A stretch of 43,432 nucleotides of DNA, taken from positions 1-43,432 of the forward strand of contig NZ_CALHIQ010000083.1 of NCBI RefSeq assembly GCF_938030725.1, written 5' to 3'. The stretch comes from an uncultured Fretibacterium sp. Lineage in GTDB: Bacteria; Synergistota; Synergistia; Synergistales; Aminobacteriaceae. Positions 1 to 8,883 of the stretch are shown in pieces (the first letter of the stretch is position 1; every line of letters begins with the position of its first letter). Made by a program: the position numbers and the translations under genes. The notes under the pieces were generated by a model, which saw only the letters and a list, made by a program, of their open reading frames with translations, did not search any database and was not told the DNA's origin.

Positions 1-242
1 ACCTCAACCTGCTCAATCGTGCTGCTCTGAGAAAGCCGGGGGCTCACTCTTTGTTACGGGCTTGGCATCCCAAGGAGGCGACGAGCTTTCCCGACAAACC
101 TGAAAGTAGCTTACCATAATGGCAGCTCTTTCATATCTTATTCTACGAGGAGGCATAACGCATCCAAAAGATCAAGTGCGTCGCGGTTGAGGCAGAGGAC
201 CCGTAAGAGCGATTGAGTTTGGAGATGGAAAGAGGGAAGACT
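1..242. other. Leader region before nhaC, no gene recognised
   Basis: No convincing coding region or RNA gene is visible here. A good Shine-Dalgarno-like stretch (GAGGAGG near 148-154) is present but is not followed by a usable ATG, GTG or TTG at normal spacing. I found no match to lysine, glycine or cobalamin riboswitch cores. The stretch probably contains the promoter and leader of the antiporter gene and perhaps the tail of an upstream unit cut by the window edge. Confidence 0.4.
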
Positions 243-1757
243 ATGGACAAAAATATTGATGCCGCCGGGAAGTTCGACAACATCCAGACCGTTGAGGAAG
301 AATTTTTGGAGGAGTCTGCAGGCGGAAAAAAGGAACCCGGAGGCCGGACCCCGCGGAAGGCCAACCTTATGGAGGCGCTGTTTACCTTTGGCTTCCTCAT
401 CGTCGTGATGTCGGTGAGCATTATCAAGTTCAAGCTGGACCCGCATATCCCGATGTTCGTCGGCGTCATCGTGGCCGCGATCATGGGGTTGTGGTTGGGC
501 TACAAGTGGGAGTCCCTCGAAAACGCGATGATCAAAGGGATATCCCAGGCCATGCAGTCGATCATCATCTTGGCCATCATCGGTATGCTCATTGGTGTGT
601 GGATCGTGTCGGGCGTCGTTCCCTCGATGATCCTTTACGGGCTGAAGCTGCTGTCTCCCCAACTCTTCTTGCCCGCTGCGGTCCTGATTTGCTCCATTAC
701 GTCTTTGGCGACGGGGACCTCGTGGGGGACTGCTGGGACCATGGGGGTCGCGCTCATGGGGATCGCCGTGGGGCTTGAAATCCCGCTTCCTCTGGCGGCG
801 GGCGCAGTGATTTCCGGAGCGTACTTCGGTGACAAGATGTCCCCGCTCTCCGACACCACAAACTTGGCTCCTGCGATGGCAGGAACGGACGTCTTCACCC
901 ACGTGAAGGCGATGATCCCCTCCACGGTGGTGGCTTACCTTGCCGCTCTGGGGCTGTTTGCCTATATGGGCATGGGCTATGGGGGCTCCGATACCAGCCT
1001 GGAGAGCATCAAGCTCATCCAGGACGGTATCCTGTCCCAGTTCAAGGTCAGCCCCGTCCTCCTGATCCCGCCGGCGCTGGTCATCGTGTTGGTGGCGATG
1101 AAGATGCCTGCCATACCGGGCATCGTCATCGGGCTTCTCACTGCAGCGGCCCTGGCCCCCATCTATCAAGGAGCTTCCCTTGGAGATATCCTGAAGTGCG
1201 CGCATTATGGCTACGTCAGTGAAACCGGCGTTGAGGTCATTGACACGCTCTTCACCAAGGGCGGTTTGGAGGGGATGCTCTTCTCGATCTCCCTGACGAT
1301 CATCGCCATGATGTTTGGCGGGATCATGGAGGAAACGGGCCAGCTGGAAACGATAGTGAACGCGGTCCTGTCCCGGCTGAGGAGCTATGCCGGCCTCATC
1401 ATCTCCACGGAGGCAACCTGCCTGTTCAGCAACATCACCATGCCGGAGCAGTACATCTCCATCGTGATACCGGGTCGCATGTACGCCCAGTCCTACCGGG
1501 AACGAGGGCTGCACCCGTCGCAGCTCTCCAACGCTCTGGAGGGGATGGGCACCGTTTCGGGCGCCCTGATCCCGTGGAACACCTGCGGTGCCTTTATGAG
1601 CAATGCCCTGGGCGTGCCGACGGCCCTTTATTTCAAGTACTGCTTCTTCAACCTGTTCATGCCCCTCGTCGTGGCCGTGTTCGCCTTCTTGAAGTTAAAC
1701 GTCCGCTACATGACGGAGGAGGAGAAGGCTCAGCTGGCTGAAACGGGGCGCTGCTGA
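243..1757 (+). CDS. nhaC: NhaC-family Na+/H+ antiporter, ornithine cluster
   Basis: Integral membrane antiporter of the NhaC family, about 504 residues. After a soluble, charged N-terminal tail of about 55 residues come repeated hydrophobic segments of roughly 20 residues (for example around the LIVVMSVSIIKF and IIILAIIGMLIGVWIVSG stretches). The family motifs GTSWGTAGTMGVALMGIA and SPLSDTTNLAPA are present. I chose the ATG at 243 because AGAGGGAAG lies just upstream; TTG 213 and ATG 225 are alternatives. NhaC-like genes are a regular member of the ornithine degradation clusters of anaerobes, where they may exchange an amino acid or Na+ for H+. The substrate cannot be decided here: simple Na+/H+ exchange and ornithine uptake or antiport are both possible. 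A separate promoter seems to start the next gene, so it may be its own transcript. Confidence 0.85.
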   Translation: MDKNIDAAGKFDNIQTVEEEFLEESAGGKKEPGGRTPRKANLMEALFTFGFLIVVMSVSIIKFKLDPHIPMFVGVIVAAIMGLWLGYKWESLENAMIKGISQAMQSIIILAIIGMLIGVWIVSGVVPSMILYGLKLLSPQLFLPAAVLICSITSLATGTSWGTAGTMGVALMGIAVGLEIPLPLAAGAVISGAYFGDKMSPLSDTTNLAPAMAGTDVFTHVKAMIPSTVVAYLAALGLFAYMGMGYGGSDTSLESIKLIQDGILSQFKVSPVLLIPPALVIVLVAMKMPAIPGIVIGLLTAAALAPIYQGASLGDILKCAHYGYVSETGVEVIDTLFTKGGLEGMLFSISLTIIAMMFGGIMEETGQLETIVNAVLSRLRSYAGLIISTEATCLFSNITMPEQYISIVIPGRMYAQSYRERGLHPSQLSNALEGMGTVSGALIPWNTCGAFMSNALGVPTALYFKYCFFNLFMPLVVAVFAFLKLNVRYMTEEEKAQLAETGRC

Positions 1758-1897
1758 GGGCACGTTTTCCCCCATCCTGCGGGATAGGGGCTGAGGTTCA
1801 GAGCTCTGTATTTTTCTGCGCGTGAAGCCCGGCCTCGTTCGGCTTGGCCCCTGTGCGGATAGGTTTTTTGGTTTTTCTTTGTGTATTTTGATGGTCT

Positions 1898-1903
1898 TAT
1901 AAT
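1898..1903 (+). promoter_or_regulatory. Probable -10 box for the ornithine operon
   Basis: A perfect TATAAT lies in an AT-rich stretch (about 1865-1925) that stands out from the GC-rich surroundings, 35 bp before the ord-ortA start. The matching -35 is weak (TTCTTT around 1875-1880). The gap 1758-1937 also holds an imperfect stem (around 1770-1790, CCCC.ATCC with GGAT.GGGG) without a T-tract, possibly the end of nhaC transcription. Confidence 0.5.
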
Positions 1904-1937
1904 TTTGCAGTTAATTTTGTAGTGAGGAGGCGTTTTC

Positions 1938-3305
1938 ATGAGGGATATCCGTGTGATGATATGGGGATTTGGCGCGATGGGGAGCGGGATCGCGCGAATG
2001 CTTCTGAAGAAGACGGGTGTTGAGATCGTTAGTGTGGTGGTGGGACGCAAGCACCTCCACGGAACGGACGTCTACCAGTACCTGGGAGAGGAGCGAGGGA
2101 GCCGGCGGGAGCTTCTGTTCGGCGGCACGGAGCTCATCCGCAACGGCGCGTGCGACGTGGTGCTGTTGGGGACGGATTCCTTCACCAGGAGCGCATTCGA
2201 GAAGGTCAAGCTCTGCGTGGAGCACGGCCTGAACGTCATCACGACAGCGGAGGAGATGGCCTGGCCCTGGGCGCAGGAGCCGGAGCTCTCTCTCGAGATC
2301 GACCGTCTGGCGCGCCAGCACGGGGTGACGGTCTTCGGGACGGGGATCAACCCTGGGTTCGTGCTGGACCTGCTGATCCTGGCCATCACGGGGACCTGCG
2401 AGGACGTGAAGTCCATCGAGGCCGCGCGCATCAACGACCTCTCGCCCTTCGGCGGGGCGGTGATGCACGAGCAGGGCGTGGGCATCACGCCGGAGGAGTT
2501 CAAGAGGCGCCTTGCGGCCAACGACCTGGCGGGTCACGTGGGCTTCCCGGAGTCCATCTCGGCCATCGCGGCCGGCCTCGGCGTCGAGATTACCAAGATC
2601 GAGCAGACGAAGGACCCCATCATCTCGAAGGTGCACCGCGAAACGCCCTACGCGAAGGTCGAGCCGGGGAACCTGGCGGGCATCCGTCAGCAGGGCTGGG
2701 GGAGGACGGCCGACGGCCGGGCGTTCATCCACCTGGACCACCCGCAGCAGGTCCGTCCGGAGGCCGAGGGCATCGACACGGGGGACTACATCACCATCGA
2801 CGCGGGCGGCTACACGCTGAAGTTCTCCGGCAAGCCGGAGATGCCGGGCGGCATCGGCACGATCGCGATGGTCGTGAACATGATCCCGCAGGTGCTGAAC
2901 GCGCCCGCGGGGCTCACGGACCTTCTGGAGCTCCCGATCCCCCACGCGATCCTGGGCGGCATGAACCGGTTCGTCCACGAGCTGAACGAGGAACGCCGGG
3001 TCTACCACAAGGGGGACTGCGTCGTCCTGCACATCGAGCTGCTCCCTGCCGGAGAGCGGGCCGCGAGCGTCCCGGAGGACACCGCCGGGCTGCCGCTTGA
3101 GATGTGGGTCAAGGGGGAGCTCCTGGCGGAGAGCGCCCACACGGGGGAGGCAGTGCGGGTCCGGACGGCGATCGGGCGCGAGGTGGAGGGCACGCTCACC
3201 AACTGCGACCCGGGCTATCAGCACGACTTCGGAAGCTACGTCCCGGAGCTGGCGCAGGTGCATCGGCAGGTTGTGGATATCCTGAACGGAAAGGGGGCCT
3301 GCTGA
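1938..3305 (+). CDS. ord-ortA: 2,4-diaminopentanoate dehydrogenase fused to AKP thiolase subunit OrtA
   Basis: Predicted bifunctional protein of 455 residues. Residues 1 to about 350 match 2,4-diaminopentanoate dehydrogenase (Ord), which oxidises and deaminates 2,4-diaminopentanoate to 2-amino-4-oxopentanoate with NAD(P)+. The Rossmann motif GFGAMG is at 10-15. Residues about 353-455 (from VYHKGD) match the small subunit OrtA of 2-amino-4-oxopentanoate thiolase, with its features VPEDT, PLEMWVKG and a conserved end. In the known cluster of Clostridium sticklandii these are two adjacent genes; here the reading frame is continuous with no stop or start between the parts. The ATG at 1938 has GAGGAGG at ideal spacing. 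The stop is one base from the ortB start, so translation is probably coupled. Fusion would place the dehydrogenase beside the thiolase that uses its product. Confidence 0.9.
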   Translation: MRDIRVMIWGFGAMGSGIARMLLKKTGVEIVSVVVGRKHLHGTDVYQYLGEERGSRRELLFGGTELIRNGACDVVLLGTDSFTRSAFEKVKLCVEHGLNVITTAEEMAWPWAQEPELSLEIDRLARQHGVTVFGTGINPGFVLDLLILAITGTCEDVKSIEAARINDLSPFGGAVMHEQGVGITPEEFKRRLAANDLAGHVGFPESISAIAAGLGVEITKIEQTKDPIISKVHRETPYAKVEPGNLAGIRQQGWGRTADGRAFIHLDHPQQVRPEAEGIDTGDYITIDAGGYTLKFSGKPEMPGGIGTIAMVVNMIPQVLNAPAGLTDLLELPIPHAILGGMNRFVHELNEERRVYHKGDCVVLHIELLPAGERAASVPEDTAGLPLEMWVKGELLAESAHTGEAVRVRTAIGREVEGTLTNCDPGYQHDFGSYVPELAQVHRQVVDILNGKGAC

Positions 3306-3306
3306 G

Positions 3307-4716
3307 ATGGGCGGCAGGAGCTATGAGGCCGTAATGGCGCGCAAGAACGAGATCGTCAAGGCGGCGGTCGGAATCGACTACTCGAAGTTCGAGGAGGCGG
3401 GAGGGCGCTTCGACTACGAGAGGATGATGCGGGAGGCGGTCCCCCACACCCTCGAGGAGATCGTCAGGATTCAGGGTGAGATGAGCGTCGGCAACACGAA
3501 GCTCCTGAGCCTCAACAACGTGACGGCGCTGGCCCGCAAGACGGCCGGAGGCGGGAAGGGGGCGCAGATCCTGGTGAAGGACGAGGCGCAGAACCTCTCC
3601 GGGAGCTTCAAGGCCCGCCGCGCGGCCCTGTCCGTCTACGAGGCCCACCGGATGGGTTACAAGGGCGTCGTCGCGGCCACGTCGGGCAACTACGGGGCGG
3701 CGGTGGCCTGCATGGCAGCGCGCCTCGGCCTGAAGTGCATCGTCGTCCAGGAGTGCTACGACAGCCGCCGCGTGGGGCAGCCGGAGATACTGGAGAAGCA
3801 GCGGGCCTGCGAGGCGATGGGTGCCGAGGTGGTGCAACTGACCGTGGGGCCTGAGCTCTTCTACGAGACGCTGATGCTGCTGGAGGACACGGGCTTCTAC
3901 AACGCATCGCTCTACACGCCGTCGGCCATCGCGGGCATCGAGACGCTGGGGTGGGAGATCGCCCAGCAGTGCCGCAGCCAGCTTGGTCGGGACCCGGACG
4001 TCGTCGTGGCCACCAACGCGGGGGGCGGCAACATCACCGGCACGGCCCGCGGGCTCCGGAAGGCTGGGGCGAAGTCCCAGGTCTACGCGGCGAGCGTGGA
4101 CCTGTCGGGGCTGCACATGGCCTCGGACCGTGACTTCAACCGCAAGTCCTTCACGACGGGTCACACGGGGTTCGGCGTGCCCTTCACGGTGCAGCCGGAC
4201 CGGACGGACGTGCCCCGCAACGCCGCGCGTCCCCTGCGGTACATGGACCGCTACCTTCTGGTGAAGGAGGGCGAGGTGTTCTACATGACGGAGGCCCTGG
4301 CCGCGCTGGAGGGCATGGAGCGCGGGCCTGCGGGCAACACCTCCCTGGCCGCGGCGTTCGCCCTCTCCATGACGCTGCCGGAGGACAAGGTCATCGTCGT
4401 GCAGGAGACGGAGTACACGGGCGCGGGCAAGCACCCCATGGCGCAGCTGAGCTTCGCGCGCCGGAACGGGGTGGAGGTCCTCGTCGGCGACCCGGAGACG
4501 GAGGTCCCTGGGAAGAACATCGTGCTCCCCGACCACCCGTCCCGCTTCAAGGTCCGGGAGCACAGCCTGGAGGCCATGCGCCGCAGCGCGCTGAAGCGCC
4601 TGGCGCAGGACCGGAAGTCCGTGACCGCCGAGGACCTGGAGTACTTCAAGGCGGAGCTGAACGCGGACGCGGCGTTCGTCCGAAAGGAGCTCGAGGCGCT
4701 GGGCGTTTCCTGCTGA
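3307..4716 (+). CDS. ortB: 2-amino-4-oxopentanoate thiolase, PLP subunit OrtB
   Basis: A fold-type II PLP enzyme of 469 residues, the large subunit of 2-amino-4-oxopentanoate thiolase. With OrtA it cleaves 2-amino-4-oxopentanoate with CoA to D-alanine (or alanine) and acetyl-CoA. The PLP lysine is expected at K102 in SGSFKARRA. A glycine-rich phosphate-binding loop of the threonine synthase type (TNAGGGNITG) and the ATSGNYG segment follow. The length is normal for the family. It lies one base after the ord-ortA fusion, with AAAGGGGG before the ATG. Its OrtA partner is covalently attached to Ord, so a three-domain Ord-OrtA/OrtB complex is likely. Confidence 0.92.
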   Translation: MGGRSYEAVMARKNEIVKAAVGIDYSKFEEAGGRFDYERMMREAVPHTLEEIVRIQGEMSVGNTKLLSLNNVTALARKTAGGGKGAQILVKDEAQNLSGSFKARRAALSVYEAHRMGYKGVVAATSGNYGAAVACMAARLGLKCIVVQECYDSRRVGQPEILEKQRACEAMGAEVVQLTVGPELFYETLMLLEDTGFYNASLYTPSAIAGIETLGWEIAQQCRSQLGRDPDVVVATNAGGGNITGTARGLRKAGAKSQVYAASVDLSGLHMASDRDFNRKSFTTGHTGFGVPFTVQPDRTDVPRNAARPLRYMDRYLLVKEGEVFYMTEALAALEGMERGPAGNTSLAAAFALSMTLPEDKVIVVQETEYTGAGKHPMAQLSFARRNGVEVLVGDPETEVPGKNIVLPDHPSRFKVREHSLEAMRRSALKRLAQDRKSVTAEDLEYFKAELNADAAFVRKELEALGVSC

Positions 4717-4730
4717 GGGTTGCGCTCATT

Positions 4731-4762
4731 CCGCGGGGGGAGCGGTGTTCGTCCCCCCGCGG
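4731..4762 (+). promoter_or_regulatory. Perfect 11-bp hairpin between ortB and oraS
   Basis: CCGCGGGGGGA (4731-4741) and TCCCCCCGCGG (4752-4762) are exact reverse complements around a 10-nt loop. It starts 14 nt after the ortB stop and ends 47 nt before the oraS ATG. It has no downstream T-tract, so it is not a classical intrinsic terminator. It could be an RNA-stability or processing element, or a partial attenuator that sets the ratio of thiolase to mutase mRNA. It is the only sizeable gap inside the core catabolic operon. Confidence 0.65.
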
Positions 4763-4809
4763 GTTCACGAGGGCGCCGTGAAACGCGCGAGTGGGAGAGA
4801 GGGGAGAGC

Positions 4810-5172
4810 ATGGCGAGAGCGGACGACTTTGAACAGCGGCGCGCGCACCTGGCGGACAAGAGCGACGAGGAGCTGTTCGATTACTTCTGGGAGCTGGCGG
4901 GCAGGGTGGTCCAGCCCATGCTGGACGCGGGGAAGGTCTACACGACGCCTGCCGTGGAGCGCAGCGTGCTGCTGCGCATGGGGTTCTCCAGCATCGAGGC
5001 CAAACCCATCGTGGACGGCCTGGTGGAGCGCAGCCTGCTGGGGCACGGAGCGGGCAACACGGTGTGGCGTCTGTCGGAGAAGCTGGGGGTTTCCGTGCGG
5101 CAGGCGGGCGTTGCGCTGGCGTCCGGCGAGCACTGGGACCTGGTTCCGGGCCTGTACGAGGGAGGGAAGTGA
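4810..5172 (+). CDS. oraS: D-ornithine 4,5-aminomutase small subunit
   Basis: A protein of 120 residues matching OraS, the small subunit of adenosylcobalamin- and PLP-dependent D-ornithine 4,5-aminomutase. The enzyme moves the terminal amino group of D-ornithine from C5 to C4, giving 2,4-diaminopentanoate. Recognisable family segments are the N-terminal RADDFEQRRAHLADKSDEEL and the later GMGNTVW-like HGAGNTVWRLSEK. A longer in-frame reading begins at 4720, but it would cross the hairpin and encode an unrelated Arg-rich tail. The ATG at 4810 has GGGGAGAG directly upstream and matches the family length. The next gene starts two bases after its stop. Confidence 0.92.
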   Translation: MARADDFEQRRAHLADKSDEELFDYFWELAGRVVQPMLDAGKVYTTPAVERSVLLRMGFSSIEAKPIVDGLVERSLLGHGAGNTVWRLSEKLGVSVRQAGVALASGEHWDLVPGLYEGGK

Positions 5173-5173
5173 C

Positions 5174-7444
5174 GTGGGCGAGGACAGGAAGGTTCCGTTC
5201 CCGGAGGCGGGCAACCCCCCGGAGCACCTGGACAAGGACAGGAAGATCGACGTCCGCCAGATATTGAACGGCCTCGAGGACTACCGGCCGCGGCGTCACC
5301 CGTGGCACTGGCGCGAGGGCCGCGGCGTCGAGCGCCAGGTGGGGGACTTCGTCTACCGTGAGACGTCGGAGCCCCTGAAGCAGTCCGTGCCCCTGCCGGG
5401 GAGCCGTGGCTTCGGGTCCATCGACCCGCAGCCGGACTGCGTCATCACGACGGAGATCGCCTCTGGGCGCTTCGAGGACGACATCCGCCGCATGAGGATG
5501 GCGGCCTGGAACGGTGCGGACCACCTGATGGTCATCCGGACGGCGGGCCAGTCGCACATCGATTCGCTCATTGAGGGGACGACGCAGGGCATCGGGGGGA
5601 TCCCCGTCACCCGGAAGCAGTGCCGTGCGACGCGCCGCGCGCTGGACCTGATCGAGGAGGAGGTGGGGCGTCCTCTGAACTTCCACTCCTACGTGTCGGG
5701 CGTCGCGGGGCCGGACATCGCGGTGATGTTCGTGGAGGAGGGGGTGTCGGGCGTGCACCAGGACCCGCAGTACAACATCCTCTACCGGAACATCAACGGC
5801 CTGCGCAGCTTCATCGACGCCTGCGAGAGCAAGAAGGTGCTGGCCTACGGCGGGATGCTTCAGATCGACGGGGCCCACAACGCCAACGCGACGGCGATGG
5901 AGGCGTGGAAGGTGATGCCGGAGCTCATGGTGCAGCACGCCATCAACTCGATCTTCTCCCGCAAGGTCGGCATCCGTCCGGAGAACATCGCGCTCTCCAC
6001 CGTGCCGCCCACCGCGCCGCCCGCGCCGTGCATGAGGCTGGACCTCCCCTACGCGGTGGCGCTCCGGGACCTGTTCCGCGACTACAAGATGCGCGCGCAG
6101 CAGAACACGAAGTTCATGGAGTCGGAGACGCGCGAGGCGACGGTGACGCACACGCTGAACATCGTCATCTCTCGTCTGACGAGCGCGGACATCCAGTCCA
6201 CCATCACGCCGGACGAGGGGCGCAACGTGCCGTGGCACTACTACAACATCCAGGGTGTCAACACCGCACGGCAGGCGCTGGACGGCCTGGACGGGATCCG
6301 CGACCAGGTGAAGCTGGACCGCGACGGCGAGCTGGGGCGCACGGTGCGCGAGCTGAAGGAGCGGGCCGTGCTCTTCCTGGAGGAGATTCTGGAGGTCGGT
6401 GGCTACTTCGAGGCGGTGGAGCGCGGGTTCTTCGTGGACAGCGGGAAGTACCCCGAGCGCAAGGGGGACGGCATCGCCCGCGAGAAGGCGGGTGGCATCG
6501 GCAACGACATGATCTTCCTTCGGGAGCCGGACTACTTCGCGCCGGTCTCCGTCCACTATGGAAACAACCACGTCCCGCCGCAGTTCAAGCGCCCGTCGGA
6601 CGCCATCGGGGGGGACACGTTCGAGGACCCGTCGAAGATCGTCTGGGTGGACGAGCTGGACGAGTTCGACAACGTGAACGCGCGGATTGCGGAGAAGCGG
6701 AAGTACTACGAGCACCCGAACCTCATCCGCCCCGAGGTGGAGTGGATGGCGGACGGCGTGGTGGTGGTGACGCTCCTGCTGCCGACGGACGTCCGCACGG
6801 CGGAGTTTGCAGCACTCAAGATTGGCGAGAAGATGGGGCTCACCGACTGCGTGGCGATCCACAAGCAGGCGATGCACCCCTGCGAGGGGGCGCTGATCGA
6901 GCTGAAGGGCGTCGTTGGGTTCGACATCGACACCGACGAGCTGGTCATCCCGAAGCTTCCTGAGGTTTTGAGCGCGAAGGAGATTCGGGACTACATCCAC
7001 GAGCGTCCCATCACGGTGGTGGCGGCGACGGTGGGCGAGGACGAGCACTCGGTGGGATTGAAGGAGATCCTGGACATCAAGCACGGGGGGATCGAGGGCT
7101 TCGGAGTGAAGTACCACTACCTGGGCACGTCGTGCCCTGTGGAGAAGCTGGTGGACGCGGCCATCGAGACGAAGTCGGACGCGATCCTCCAGTCCACCAT
7201 CATCTCGCACGACGACATCCACATCCAGAACATGCGGCGCCTGAACCAGATCTGCGTGGAGCGGGGGGTGCGCGACCGGCTGATCCTGGCGGGGGGCGGC
7301 ACGCAGGTCACGGACGAGATGGCCGTGGCCGCGGGGCTGGACGCCGGCTTCGGCCGCGGGTCGAAGGGCATCGACGTCGCCAGCTTCCTCGTCAAACGCT
7401 GCAGGGAAAAGGACTCGGAAAACTGTGGCGGAAGCGCCCGGTGA
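5174..7444 (+). CDS. oraE: D-ornithine 4,5-aminomutase large subunit
   Basis: The 756-residue catalytic subunit OraE, which binds adenosylcobalamin and PLP. A long TIM-barrel-like region is followed by a C-terminal Rossmann B12 domain. The B12 motif D-x-H-x-x-G is D623-E-H625-S-V-G628, making His625 the expected axial cobalt ligand. Lys636, eleven residues later in LDIKHGG, matches in spacing the lysine that holds PLP in the C. sticklandii enzyme. The chosen start is GTG 5174, with GGAGGG just upstream and a two-base gap from oraS; the open frame extends further 5' but overlaps oraS. The last 20 or so codons lie upstream of the ATG of the following or-4-like gene. Confidence 0.93.
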   Translation: MGEDRKVPFPEAGNPPEHLDKDRKIDVRQILNGLEDYRPRRHPWHWREGRGVERQVGDFVYRETSEPLKQSVPLPGSRGFGSIDPQPDCVITTEIASGRFEDDIRRMRMAAWNGADHLMVIRTAGQSHIDSLIEGTTQGIGGIPVTRKQCRATRRALDLIEEEVGRPLNFHSYVSGVAGPDIAVMFVEEGVSGVHQDPQYNILYRNINGLRSFIDACESKKVLAYGGMLQIDGAHNANATAMEAWKVMPELMVQHAINSIFSRKVGIRPENIALSTVPPTAPPAPCMRLDLPYAVALRDLFRDYKMRAQQNTKFMESETREATVTHTLNIVISRLTSADIQSTITPDEGRNVPWHYYNIQGVNTARQALDGLDGIRDQVKLDRDGELGRTVRELKERAVLFLEEILEVGGYFEAVERGFFVDSGKYPERKGDGIAREKAGGIGNDMIFLREPDYFAPVSVHYGNNHVPPQFKRPSDAIGGDTFEDPSKIVWVDELDEFDNVNARIAEKRKYYEHPNLIRPEVEWMADGVVVVTLLLPTDVRTAEFAALKIGEKMGLTDCVAIHKQAMHPCEGALIELKGVVGFDIDTDELVIPKLPEVLSAKEIRDYIHERPITVVAATVGEDEHSVGLKEILDIKHGGIEGFGVKYHYLGTSCPVEKLVDAAIETKSDAILQSTIISHDDIHIQNMRRLNQICVERGVRDRLILAGGGTQVTDEMAVAAGLDAGFGRGSKGIDVASFLVKRCREKDSENCGGSAR

Positions 7445-7463
7445 GATCGTGAAGGAGGCCGTC

Positions 7464-8840
7464 ATGTCCCGGAGAAAATCCATCGACGTCCTGGTGGCCG
7501 AGATCGGCAGCACGACGACGGTGATCAATGCGTTCGACGGCGTGGAGGGCTCCGACCCCGTCTTCCTCGGACAGGGTCAGGCTCGCACCACCGTCGAGGA
7601 GGGGGACGTGGGCGTCGGGCTGGACCTGGCGCTGACGGACCTCAAGGAACGGCTCGGCTGCGCGGACCTCGAGTGGCACGACATGCTGGCCACGAGCTCC
7701 GCGGCGGGGGGGCTCCGTATGACCGTCCACGGCCTGGTGTACGACATGACCGTGCGCGCGGCGCGGGAGGCGGCCCTGGGGTCCGGCGGCGTCATCAAGG
7801 CGGTGACGGCCGGACGGCTGCGCCGAACGGACCTGGCAAAGGTCCGGGAGATCAACCCCAACATCATCCTCGTCGCGGGCGGCACGGACTACGGCGAGCG
7901 GGACACGGCCCTGGCGAACTTCGAGGCGCTGTCCCGCACCGTCCCCTCGATCCCCGTCATCTACGCGGGGAACGTCGAGAACCACGACGAGATCGCGCTC
8001 ATGGCGGAGGAGGCGGGCGTCCGGGTCTACTTCACCGAGAACGTCTACCCGAAGCTGGACCAGTTGAACATCGAGCCCACGCGCACCCTCATCCACCAGG
8101 TCTTTGAGGAGCACATCACCCACTCCCCCGGCATGGCTCGCATCCGGGAGAGGGTCAACGGCGCGATCCTGCCGACGCCGGGAGCCGTCATGCAGTGCGC
8201 CATCATGGCGCAGGAGCTTCTGGGGCCCCTCATCGTCATCGACGTCGGCGGAGCGACGACGGACGTCCACTCCGTCTGCGAGGACAGCCCGGCCGTCGCG
8301 GACATCATGATGGAGGCAGAGCCCTTCGCAAAGCGCACCGTGGAGGGCGACCTCGGCGTGTTCGTGAACCGCGTACACCTCGTCGAGAAGTTCAGCGAGG
8401 AGGAGGCCGCGCGCCTCATCCCCCAGGCCGCCTACTTCCTGGAGCACGCCTCGAAGATCCCGACGACCCCGGAGGAGGTCGAGTTCGTCGAGCGCCTGAC
8501 CCAGAAGGCCTGCGACGTGGCGCTGGACCGACACGCGGGACAGTTCATCGACCTCTACGGCCCGACGGGCAGGACCACCCTGGCGAAGGGGAAGGACCTC
8601 TCCCTGGTGCGCACCGTCATCGGCACGGGCGGCGCCCTGACGCGCCTGCCGGGCGGGCGGGATATCCTGGCCAGGGCGCTTGGCGCGGGCGGGCGGCGCA
8701 AGCTCTTTCCGCCAAAGGACGCTAATGTCCTGCTGGACGGGGACTACATCATGGCCTCCCTCGGCGCCCTGCACCGACGCCACCCGACGGCAGCGCGCAG
8801 GCTCCTGATGAAGAGCCTCGGCGTGGAGGGAGAGGCGTAG
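7464..8840 (+). CDS. GlmL/MutL-family protein of the ornithine cluster (or-4)
   Basis: Homologue of the GlmL/MutL family, which has an actin/HSP70-like ATPase fold and is found beside B12-dependent amino-acid mutases. The phosphate loop EIGSTTT is near residues 12-18, and the second signature VIDVGGATTDVHS lies in the middle. The 458 residues fit the family. I prefer the ATG at 7464 (AAGGAGG seven to twelve bases upstream) over the GTG at 7425 inside oraE. The biochemical role is unproven. By analogy with reactivating factors, it probably repairs or reloads the cobalamin of OraSE. Confidence 0.88.
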   Translation: MSRRKSIDVLVAEIGSTTTVINAFDGVEGSDPVFLGQGQARTTVEEGDVGVGLDLALTDLKERLGCADLEWHDMLATSSAAGGLRMTVHGLVYDMTVRAAREAALGSGGVIKAVTAGRLRRTDLAKVREINPNIILVAGGTDYGERDTALANFEALSRTVPSIPVIYAGNVENHDEIALMAEEAGVRVYFTENVYPKLDQLNIEPTRTLIHQVFEEHITHSPGMARIRERVNGAILPTPGAVMQCAIMAQELLGPLIVIDVGGATTDVHSVCEDSPAVADIMMEAEPFAKRTVEGDLGVFVNRVHLVEKFSEEEAARLIPQAAYFLEHASKIPTTPEEVEFVERLTQKACDVALDRHAGQFIDLYGPTGRTTLAKGKDLSLVRTVIGTGGALTRLPGGRDILARALGAGGRRKLFPPKDANVLLDGDYIMASLGALHRRHPTAARRLLMKSLGVEGEA

Positions 8841-8883
8841 GGTGCGTGTACCGGGCTACACCGGCCTGGGAAGGAGGTAACGC

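Noticed and set aside
1..212. Riboswitch before nhaC
   Set aside because: I could not find the core motifs of any class I know; stems visible are short and not convincing.
138..1514. Long minus-strand open frame opposite nhaC (458 codons)
   Set aside because: It is rich in His, Arg and Asp with no domain or start site, a usual shadow of a GC-rich gene. Similar long shadows oppose nearly every large gene here.
4745..5173. Longer N-terminus for OraE starting at 4745
   Set aside because: It would overlap oraS completely and add an Arg/Trp-rich head unlike the family; GTG 5174 gives the normal length.
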